A stretch of DNA of 64,000 bases from Tetradesmus obliquus (lineage: Eukaryota > Chlorophyta > Chlorophyceae > Sphaeropleales > Scenedesmaceae), in contig CP126197.1 in the NCBI GenBank assembly GCA_030272155.1, positions 5,572,001 through 5,636,000 on the forward strand. The letters run 5' to 3'. Below, piece by piece: positions 25,092 through 35,841 of this stretch; the stretch's first letter is position 1; each line of letters starts with the position of its first letter. Both the position numbers and the translations under genes were made by a program. The notes under the pieces are model-generated. The model saw nothing but the letters and a program-made list of their open reading frames with translations. It did not search any database and was not told the origin of the DNA.

Positions 25092-27100
25092 TCATGCCTT
25101 GATGCCCGCCTTTGCCCGCAGCGCCGCAAGATCCTTCTCAAACTTTGCAGCAGTGGCCTTGAGGCCCTCAGCAGCAGCAGCAGCCACGCCCTGCACCGCA
25201 GCCGCTGCGCTGCGGCCCACCTGCGAGACCTGCTTGCTGGCTGCGGCGTGCTGCTGCGCTGCCAGGTCCATGGCAGCTTGGGAATCCTGCAGCACCTGCA
25301 TGCAGCAAGCAAGGCAGTGCACAGCAGAACCACATTGAAATTCAGCACACAAGGTTCAGCTGCCAGGTCCATAGCAGCCTGGGAGTCCTGCAGCACCTGC
25401 ATGTGGCAATCAGGCAGAGTACAGCAGAGCGTGCTCAGGATACTTACACGCTGACATGCCATATGCAAACACTCTGTCACACCCCAACAGCAGGACCACA
25501 TTGTATTCAGCACACACGGTGCTGACGGCTGCTGCCAGGTCCATGGCGGCCTGGGAGTCCTGCAGCACCTGCAGAGCAGACGAGTACAGTAAAGATGTGA
25601 TGCGTACAGCGGGACAAGCAGCAGAAGGCACTTGACGGTGCAACGCATTGTGCTCGGCATATGAGAGGTCCATTGCGGCCTGGGAGTCCTGCAGCACCTG
25701 CAGGGGTTTTAGGCACGAACAAACGGTACACACGGCACAAGCAGCAGAAGCAGCAGCACTTGGCTGTAGAGTGCACGGCAACAGGCACATTGGGCAGCAC
25801 TCTCATCACAACACAGAGGAGGTGACGGAAGTCTGGTAAGCAACGCAATGGACTCTGCATTCCCTGAAGCTGCACCAGCCAGCCAAACAGCAGCTGTTCA
25901 ATTCACACGCAGGTGGCGCTGACTCGGCGCGCACCTGGCAGGTCTTGGCGTGGTCTGCCTTGGCCTGCCTGTGCACCGCCGCCTCGCCCTCAGACACCTT
26001 GGACGCCACTGCACCTGCGCTGCGCTCGATCTTGGCCGACAGCTCGTGCAGCGCGCCCTCAATCTGGGCGAGCAAGACAGAATGCAGAAACAGGGAAGGC
26101 AGCGGCAGCAGCGGCGCTCGGAGGGGGTCGGAGGGGTATGCAGAGGCAAGGTAAGGTCACTGCTTCAAGTCTTCAAGCAGAAACATCGACTAGGGCTGTG
26201 AACCGTTGCGACATGTTACATCATGTAGCAAGCTGAAGTACATGTTCTGCAACTTCCACTGAGCCGATGGCCTCCTGCCACGCCATCACTGCCACAGGCA
26301 CGCATACCTAGCAGCCTAGCAAACCAACAGCGTATGGCTGCCAATTGCTGCTGCTGCAGCCGGTGCTGGCGCTGCTGCTAATACACTTCAACGATCCGGC
26401 TCCTGAATGTCTCAGGCTCACCTGCATCTTGAGTCCCTCTATGGTTGGCGCGCCACTGTTGTCCACCAGCTTCTTGGCCTGCGTGGCAGCAGCAGCAGCA
26501 ACAGGGCAACACAGCAGCAGCAACGGTCTGTGTGACGGTGCTGCAGCTGGTGCATGAGGGTATTGTGATATGAAAGCAGCTGCGCGACATGTGCAAGGCC
26601 TGGGCCATGCAGCAGGAGCATGTGGATGCCCTTGTATCGCCTGCTCATCCGGCACTCCTGACGTGTAAATTTGCAGGAACGCACAGTACCATGAATCAAA
26701 TGACTTGATAACAAAGGGTGCACAGCTGGTGTGTGGGTTGATGCCAGCGCAGAGCAGCAGCACAGCTGACACAGCAGTATGTCAAACAACCTCGGACTTG
26801 CAGCATGTCAACACAGTGCGGATGAGGAGCACGCTGGGTTTGCTGCTGCTGAGCTGAAGGTTGTATATGCCCCGCCCTGATAGCACAGCACACAAATCGC
26901 AGCCAGCATGCATGCTGCTGGCCACTCAGGACCAGTGTTCCTGCAGCCACATGCCGCACCTGCAGCTGCTGCGCACCCCCCTGCTGCTTTGCATGTGGCT
27001 TCTTGCTGACGCCAACGAGCGGTCCCAGATCCAGTGACAGCCCTGTTCCTTTCTTGCCCTCAGCAGCAGCTGCTGGTGCTTTTTTCTGTGGCTTGCCCAT
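25092..27100 (-). CDS. Small Lys/Ala-rich helical protein, unrecognised
   Basis: Exons: 27100-26960 (ATG; MGKPQKKAPAAAAEGKKGTG, then LSLDLGPLVGVSKKPHAKQQ), 26478-26422 (AKKLVDNSGAPTIEGLKMQ), 26063-25935 (IEGALHELSAKIERSAGAVA ... AKADHAKTCQ) and a last exon 25295-25092 (VLQDSQAAMDLAAQQHAAAS ... AAAVQGVAAAAAEGLKATA, ending AGIKA). About 177 residues: a basic disordered N-terminus followed by charged amphipathic helices. Every exon is phase 0, so any of the 25355-25703 copies could also be spliced in if open. No family recognised; a structural, nucleic-acid-binding or coiled-coil role is possible. Confidence 0.65.
25355..25703 (-). repeat. Three intronic echoes of the last exon's 5' end
   Basis: Copies at about 25360-25401, 25535-25575 and 25664-25703 repeat the acceptor and codons VLQDSQAAMDL of the true exon starting at 25295. 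Each retains a GCAG acceptor. Confidence 0.85.
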
Positions 27101-27643
27101 GCTGTTTTACTCCGGTTGTGGTTTGCTCAGGTTGGGACGTAGGAGTTACGGTGGCAGAACTGCTACGCCCAAAAGCTAACAATCTAACAATTAAAGTTGT
27201 AAAGAAACACCAGCAGGCCCTTCTCGGTGACCGGTAGGGTTATCAGCAGAGGGGAGCAGCGTACTGCCGTTGCTTGACGATTGCTCAGCTTCAACGGAGT
27301 AGTGTCTCAAGTAACAATACCAGAAGGTCGCAGCTTTCACGATTCATGCGCCACACGAAATGAGCGATTGGCAGATGACGCAAAGTTCATGGTGTTTCAA
27401 ATCAGAGCGGGTCCCATGAAGCATACCGCTTCATGGTGTATCGCAACATTGATTCGAAAGTAGATCGGGAACTTTACAAGGTCATCCACCGCCACTACAG
27501 TTTCTGAAGAAGCAGCAGTAGCAGCAAGTCACCACAACGCTACCCAACTCGTCTGTCTTTGCTGCCAATTATCCATGAAATGTTGATCTTGCTCACATTC
27601 AGTACAGGCTAACAGCATAGAGGCCACGCAGCTGCTGGACAGA
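27101..27643. other. Divergent promoter region
   Basis: Between the small Lys/Ala-rich gene (minus) and ARP5 (plus). No exon supported. Confidence 0.4.
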
Positions 27644-28884
27644 ATGGACGCGCTGCAACAGCAGCAGCAGTACGGCGAAGTGCCACTCTACCCATGCCCT
27701 GCCTTTGGTGCGTGTAGCGGTGTTTGTGCATGATGTGAACTGCAGCAGTATCAGCAGGATATTATGCAGCATGAAATAGCAGTGCACATGGGAGCCCAGC
27801 TAGTGCTGCAACAGTTTCCAGCTGCTACAGGCAGTAGCCTTGTGCATATGACACTAAGCCTGCACAGCCGTTGAATACTTACAGCCGCACACCAGGATTG
27901 ATGGCAGTTGCTGCCCTGTGCAGCACTGCAGTGCAGCTGGTTGCATCCACCACCGTGACCTGCAGGGCTGCATAAACACCGGTGAACTACTAACAAGCAT
28001 TCACTGTGACATTGTGATGTATAATGACTTACGTGCTTGCTGCACTGAGCTGAAATGTGTTTTGCTGTTTGTATTTTTTGCACGACCTGGGGTGTCTGCT
28101 GCAGCTGCCGTGCTGCGCCCGCCAAGGTGTGGATATGATGCCGCCGCGCTGGCTGGCAGGGCGCTGGTGGTGGACAACGGCTCACACAGCATGAGGGCGG
28201 GGTGAGGCGGCACGCAGCAGCAGCAGCAGCACAGGCGCGAGCAGCGCTGTAATGGGGTGGGGTGGGGGTGGTCTCGAGAACAGGAGGCAGCAGTACTGAC
28301 AGCAGCAGCAGCAGCAGCAGCAGCAGTTGCAGAAGATCATCTGCAGCAGCTGGAAGCACAGAAGCGGCTGGGCGAGAGCTGACGTACATGCCCATTGGCA
28401 GCACAATCAGACTGCAGTGCCGCGGCTGCTTGCTCCTGTCCGGGGTGCTGCTTGTCCCTGCCACCAAACTGCTGGCAGCAGCAGTCGATACCCCGTGCTA
28501 CTCAATGCGTGTTGTTTGGCGCTGTTGCCTGTTGCTGCTGCTGCTGCTGCTATCTCAGGTGGGCTGGCGAGGATGCTCCCTCCGTCATCTTCCGCTCCGC
28601 CATGTGCAAGCCGCGGCCCAAGCAGGGCGCCGCCAACAGGGCAGTGGTGGGCGAGTGGGGCCCAGGGCTGAGCGGCTGGGACTTTGGCAAGCACACACAC
28701 AGGTGGGGTGGGGTGGGGCGGGGTGGGAGCTAGGGAGCATGCTGATGTTGTGTGTGCTCGAGCAACGGTGGGCGAGTGGGGCCCAGGGCTGAGCGGCTAG
28801 GACCTTTAGGTACGTGCACGAGGTGGTTGTGCCCACCAACGTGGAGACGCAGTGACTCTCAACACAACCTCGCCGCCGCTGCTG

Positions 28885-28915
<31 letters not shown>

Positions 28916-29019
28916 CGCGCAGGTATGTGCACGAGTCTGACGTGCCCACCAACCTTGAGACGCAGGAGGCGCTGCTGGACTGGGCCCTGGACAGGATGGG
29001 GCTGGCAGAGGGTGAGCAT

Positions 29020-29068
<49 letters not shown>

Positions 29069-32000
29069 GCAATCAACCACTTCAATCGTGTGCAGTACTT
29101 GGCAGAACTTGTTTGCTGATTGGCACCACCAGCAATTGTGTAGGCCTTCCAAGCCGGGGTCAATCCTTGTCTGAAGCTGCTTGCCTGCTTTCCTGCCGTC
29201 TCTGCAAGCAGCGGGCTGCGTGGACCACCCGCTGCTCATGACAGAAGCCCCTCTCATGCCAAATGGAGCTCGCAGTCAGCTGGCACAGCTCATTTTTGAA
29301 GCATACGGCGTCCCCGCACTATCATATGTAGCAGCAGCTCCAGCAGCCTTCTACCATCATTATTACAGGCACCACCTGCTGCAGCAGCAGCAAAACGAGG
29401 CCCCCCAGGAGCAGCAGCAGAATGGCTGGGGTGCGCTGGGGTTGCAGCAGGCGGAGCTGCAGCAGCTGCTGCAGCAGAACGGCGTGTGGCAGGAGGCGTA
29501 CTGTGGCAGCAGCAGCGGCCTGGTGGTGTGCAGCGGGCACAGCAGCACCTACGTGGTGCCAATATACAAGGTGCGGGGCTACGATGCAGTACATAAAGGG
29601 CAGCAGCGAGGCGCAAACAACATCGTGGCGTGAAGCCAACAGCGTGGACAGGAATTGCCTGCCTGGGTGACACGTGCAGCGCCAATTGATTCAGACTTAT
29701 GCAGCGGAGTGCCGGAGTCATGCAACGATGAATTTGTAGAGCCACTTTTGTGTGTACAGAGCCTCCTCTGCTGGACATTCTTGCAGATATGTGTGCCCAT
29801 GTCGCACCCTTCTTGACCATGCTTGTCTGCTGCCGCTGCTGCTGCTGCTGCTGCCGCTGCCATCACACCCTGCAGGGCCAGCCGCAGTGGTCAGCCGCTA
29901 TGCGCTGCTGGGCCGGCGGTGCCGCCTGCACCGGCCACCTGCAGCAGCTGCTGAGCCTGCAGGCCCCGCTGCACTCCGGGGGCCTGCTGGCCAACTGGCA
30001 GCTGGTGGAAGCATTGAAAGAAAACTTCTGCTTCGCTGCTGGGGATTACCGGGAGCAGCTGAGAGCAGCAGCAGACCAGCCACACACTGCAGGTGAGCCC
30101 ACTGGCTTGAGGCAGCTGCTAGATGTTGCAGTGTGAGACAGCAGTGTAGTGCGCGCGAGGTGCTCGGCAGGGGCAGGATGCTCTGCTGCAAAAGCAGCAA
30201 GCCAGCCGCACTCTGCAGGTGTGCTTGAGCATGTTGAGCAGCTGGCCAAACCGCCGGCTGTTACATTGGTTTTCTCTATCAATCCGTCGCTTCTAGACAC
30301 TCTGTGTCGCCCATTGCTGCTGCTGCTGCTGCCGCTGCTGTTCCCGCATCCTGCTACAGGCGGGCTCGCGCTGCGCGTGCAGCTGCCCTTTGCTGCCCCG
30401 GCCGCCCCTGCCAGGCCGTCTCCCCTAGACCTAGCCGTGCGGGCGCAGCAGGCCAAGGCGCGCGGCAAAGCGCTGGCAGAGCAGCGGCGCGCGAAAGTGT
30501 TGGAGGAGAAGGAGGAGCAGCTAGCTGCACTGCGGGAGCTGCAGGCAGGGGTGCGTAGTTACACCAATTGTTGGTTTTGTGGTATTTGTTTGGTTGATCC
30601 ACGGCGCGCCAAGGCGCCGGAGGAGAAGGAGGAGCAACTGGCTGCGCTGCAAGCTGGGGTATTTGTTATATGATTGTTGGTTTTGTGTGATTTGATTACC
30701 CATTGTTCGTTTTGTCGTAATGTATGTGATGTTGACTTAAAAGCGGCGCGCCAAGGTGCTGGAGGAGAAAGAGGAGCAGCTGGCTGCACTGCAGGAGCTG
30801 CAGGCTGGGGTGGGTGTTAATGACAGTGTTACTTTCGTTTGAAATGTACATGCAAATCATTGTAGGTTGCTGTCGTGTTTGCGCCGCTGCTACCCTCCTG
30901 CTTCCAGGCTGCCTGCATGTCAACGAAGCGTTCATGGCGCTGTGCTGTGCGCTGATCAATCACTGTGCTGCTGCTGCTGCTTCTGCTGCTGCTGCTGCTG
31001 CTCCTGCTGCAGGCTGCTGCTGGTGGCGGCTCATCGCGGCTGGGCAGCAGGGAGGAGATGGCCCGGCAGGTGGCTGAGCTGGCTGCAGAGGTGGACAGGT
31101 GAGCCAGCTTTTTGCACTGATTGGGTGCCTTCTCACAAAGATATTGTCGTGCTAGGTTTGATGCTTGCCTAGGTAAGCAATTTGCAGTGCACAGGTGTGG
31201 CAGGGTGGTGATGGCCCAAGCCGCAATGTCTGCAGAGCATGCTGGCACGTGCAAGCGCGCAGCAGTCTGACTTTGTCGTTGCTGCTGGGCAGCATGGAGG
31301 AGGTGGCTGAGCTGGCTGCAGAGGTGGACAGGTGAGGCGAGGCATTGTGTTGGACCCTGCATGCCATGGGCAAGTCAGCTCATTGAAGCATGGTGAGTGT
31401 GCTTGTGATTCTACCAAGCTGTACAAGCCAGAAGGTCTGTCGCACATCATGTACTACATGCCTAGGCTGTCCGTAGCCACAGATGCAGTCCTGCTGCAGA
31501 AACGCAGCAAGCGCGGGAGAGAGAGGTCTGTTACAGGGGTGGGCAAGCTATCACCCTAGAGCGAGTCACTTGCCCCTCTTTCAGCTCACATATCATGAGA
31601 ACCCGATGAGACCCGAAGCGCGAGAGAGAGGTCTGTTACAGGGGAGGGCAAGCTATCACCCTAGAGCGAGTCACTTGCCCCTCTTTCAGCTCACATATCA
31701 TGAGAACCCGACAGCAAGCCACAAGATGCAACCAAAGTAAAACTTCAGAGGCATCTTGCAGCCCCTACCTCCCCATAAACCAACAAGTACATGCAGCGAG
31801 AGAGAGAGAGGTGCAGCGTCAGCAGCAGCAGCAACGCAAGTCTGGGCCAGTGGAAAAAAAAACGAAGAAGAGGGGTTACACGGTGTGCACAGGCAACTAC
31901 GTTGCAACGAACACCCGAAAATCTGGAACGCCGCAGATGACTCAGCAAAACAGGCTGTCACTCAAGGAGACTCACCCCAGAAAGTCTCTCTGTGTGTGTA

Positions 32001-35000
32001 ACTTGACATATGGCCTTGCAGGCAAAGCCGTCAGTCACAGCACACGCAGTGTTGATGCTAAACAAAGGTAGGACTAGTGTAAACAGTGTCGGTGACAGCA
32101 AGCTGCACTTTATGCAGTGCAGCGGGCGGGCTGAACCCACAGAACAACACCCACCAGCAGAAACACAGCCTGGCAGGCGGTGGCCTGAGGCGACAAACTG
32201 GGGAGAGAGAGCAGAGAACAAGCCAGCTGCTGCAAGGGCCGCACAACTAGATTTTGCAGCAGCGATACGGCAACTCACAGCTCCTGCAAAGCAAGACGGC
32301 TAGCTCTGGCATGTCAGAAGCTCACAGAGAAAGCATGTACACACAGGGAGAAGAAGGCCATCACCGCCGCACCACACACAAACCATTGCCACGCAACACA
32401 GTATGCCAGGCAATAAATGGCTGTTGTGTGAGCAGCCGATTTCTATACCGTGACGGCACCCTAGCCGTAGCAGCAAAGTCCGCAAGCGCATCCCAAAAAG
32501 CACCTACTGCTGCTCTCACAGCCACTTGCTCCACCAGCTGGGGTACCCCAAGGTCACTCGACACAGCCCACGCTGCCCTGCGGCCTTTCTCAAAAGCATG
32601 CACTGCTGCAAGACAGACCATGTCCCACACCAACCGATGTACAGCGTTATGAGGGGGGCACGCCAACCATATAGCTCGGCACGGCAGTACAGCACCTGCC
32701 GGCAACAAGTTGAACGCCTTTAGTTGACTTTCCACCTCACGTCGCACCGCCACAGCAACAGGACATGTCCAAAAATGATGCTCCACCCCAGGCCCTGCAT
32801 AGAACATGCTGCACACGCAGCAGTCTCAGTGAGAGAGTGGCAGAGAGAATGAGAGAGAGAGAGAGAGGTTAACTGTGCTGCGTGCTCCTGCTGCAGCACG
32901 CAGCAGCTGAACGCCTGCCGTTGTAGCACAGTGGTAGTGCGTGTGACTTGTACACAGCTGAACAGCTGATCAATCAATCATGAAGTCCCAGGTTCAATCC
33001 CTGGCAGCGGCATATGTGCCTGGTTCCCTGCTTTTGCCCTTGCATCCTGTGTGTCTTTGTTGCCATATATTTGACGATGTCTTTGGGCATGTGGATTTAG
33101 CTGCTTTTGGGTACCGCAGTGTGGGAGGGGTGTCAGCGGCTGCCAGCTTCAGGTGCCGTGGCAGTTTCAAGTGTTGTGTGCGTACTGTGGTTGGCAACCC
33201 GCCATTGTCTGCAGCATGAACAGTAGCACTGCTACAGTAGCAGCTGCTATGTGCCCAGCAGCATTGGCAGCCGCTTGCAGAAATGTCTTGAGATCAATTG
33301 CTTCGCAGCAAACAGGTATCAGCAGCACATTTATAGCAGTAACCTAAGCTGTGTATGCTCACCTACAAAAAAGCGCGCCAGCAGTTGCAGAAAACCAGGT
33401 CGTTGGGTTACTTGTATGCTGGCAACAGCAGCAGCAGCATCTGCGGTGGGGTAGCCTCGCTCAGCGAGGACACATCAGCTTTCCTGGTAACACAGGTTGG
33501 AGTCAGCAGCGATGGCCGAGTGGTTAAGGTGCCAGGCTGCTAACTTGGTGGGTTTATCCCGCGGGAGTTCGATCCTCCCTCGCTGCGAAGGGTTTTTGCC
33601 TTGATCAGCATTGTAACATCATGCCAGATACAGTGTGATCTTTATTAATGGTGTACTGGTCAACCAGTGCTGTGCCTGCTGCCTCAGCGTCAAGTCTGCA
33701 GTACAACCACCATGATCTGTGCTGTACTGCCCGCTGTTAATTGTACTGCATACTGCCACAGGCTGAGGGGCCACTCATCGCATGCAGCAGCCGGGGCCAC
33801 ACCCCAGCCGCCAGCCGCCGCCACACCACCCCCAGCAGCAGCAGCCGCAGATCAAGCAGCCGCCGCCGCCGCCGCAGCAGCACCCATGGATGTTGATGGA
33901 GATCTTGCGGCAGATGCAGCAGCGGCTGATGGCGCATTGGATGCAGCGGCTGCTGCTGCCATGCCGCTGCCTGCGGAGCCCAGCAATGCTGCAGGAACAG
34001 GCCAGGATGATGACGGTGTAGCAGCCGATGCAGAGGACTCATCCGCCACTGTTTCTGAGAATGCGCTGCTTATGGCCGGCACTGCAGCAGCAGCGCGGCA
34101 GCAGGCGGCAGCAGCAGGAGCAGCAGGCAATGCAGCAGCAGCAGAGGGTGGTGATGACGATGACGATGCGCACAGCAGCAGCACGGTGACTGATGAGGGC
34201 CTGGGTGAGCAGGAGGCGCTGATGCAGGAGGTGCTGCAGCAGGTGAGATGAGAAAACATGCACAACTAAAGCAGCAGTGACGTGCATTGGCTGTGAATAA
34301 CAGATGTTAGTGGAGGGCCTGGGTGAGCAGGGGGCGCTGATGCAGGAGGTGCTGCAGCAGGTAAGCCAAGAACTCCACACTTGCTGCTGAAGCAGCAGTG
34401 GCAGCTGCCGTGCTGCGGCGTTCATTTTGGAGTGCATGCTCAAGCCTGCATGGGGGCTGCGGTTGCCAGTACGATGTGATTTGCGGTTGTCAGCAGGATC
34501 TGATGTGGGTTGCCGGTAGATCATGATCTGCGGTTGCCACTAGGATGTGATCTGGGTTGCCAGTAGGATGTGATCTGGGTTGCCACTAGGATGTGATCTG
34601 GGTTGCCAGTAGGATGTGATCTGGGTTGCCACTAGGATGTGATCTGGGTTGCCAGTAGGATGTGATCTGGGTTGCCACTAGGATGTGATCTGGGTTGCCA
34701 GTAGGATGTGATCTGGGTTGCCACTAGGATGTGATCTGGGTTGCCAGTAGGATGTGATCTGGGTTGCCACTAGGATGTGATCTGGGTTGCCACTAGGATG
34801 CGATCCGGGTTGCCAGTATGATCTGATCTGGGTTGACTGCTGCTCCAGGAATGCACACTATAAGCGTGCTTCCAGGGTTTGCATGCATCACAGGTGCCCG
34901 CAGCTACTGCCGTCGCAATTGCTGAAGGTGTATGCTGCTTCACTGGCACCAGTTGACTTCTGTCGTCTGAGTTGCTCTGCCTGTCTGCATTTGCTGTTGT

Positions 35001-35806
35001 CATCGTAGGTCAAGGTGGTGCGCAAGCAGCAGCGGCAGCAGCAGAAGCAGGCGCAGCCACCCCAGCAGCAGCAACCCAACCTGCAGCAGCTGCAGCAGCC
35101 GCAAGCGCAGCAGCAACAAGTGCAGCAGCACTGGCAGCAGCAGCAGATCCAGCAACAGCAGCAGCAGCAACGCTGGGTTCCGCCTGCGCAGCCTCAAACC
35201 CTGAACCCTGAGGAGATCAACTACCTAGGCATCCCAGATAACATGCTCACGGGTGAGGACCAGCAGTGGCTGGTTTGATGGAAATGCACAGGAAAAAGCG
35301 TGCACTGCTATGTCAGCTTGGACATTTAGAAACGTGCGAGTAGCAAGGTGCGTACAACGTCGGATTACTTCCAGCACAATTCACGTGCTTTCCGCGCATT
35401 TGCAACATAGGACAAACACACCTGCATGCTATGCTACCTCAGCTGCGTGCCGCCCGCTCAAAGCGCCTGTTGTCCCTGTCTGCTGTTGCAGCCGACGAGA
35501 TCAAGATCAAGTGCCGCCAGCAGCTGCTGCATCACCAACAGTACATGTTTCCTCCCCGCCCCTGCCTTTGCTGCTGCTGCTGCTGCTGCCGCCGCTGCTG
35601 CAGCCGACCAGATCAAGATTAAGCGCCGCCAGCAGCTGCTGCATCACTAACAGCACATGCATCCTCCCTGCCCCTGCCCCTGCATGTGCTGCTGCTGCAG
35701 CTGCTGCTGCTGCTGCTGCTGCTGCAGCCGACCAGATCAAGATCAAGCGCCGCCAGCAGCTGCTGCGTCACTAACAGCACATGTGTCCTCCTTGCCCCGA
35801 CCCTGC

Positions 35807-35841
<35 letters not shown>

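Noticed and set aside
28585-29163. 192-residue minus-strand open frame
   Set aside because: Antisense to ARP5 exons 3-4, with poly-Ala from CTG runs; no independent support.
31798-32869. GA-tract pair as a target-site duplication of the LINE
   Set aside because: Low-complexity GA repeats occur elsewhere in the same intron (about 31609, 31622 and 32831), so the match is not diagnostic; mentioned only as a possibility.
34459-34838. CRISPR-like regular repeat
   Set aside because: Units are head-to-tail with no unique spacers, in a eukaryotic intron; it is a minisatellite.
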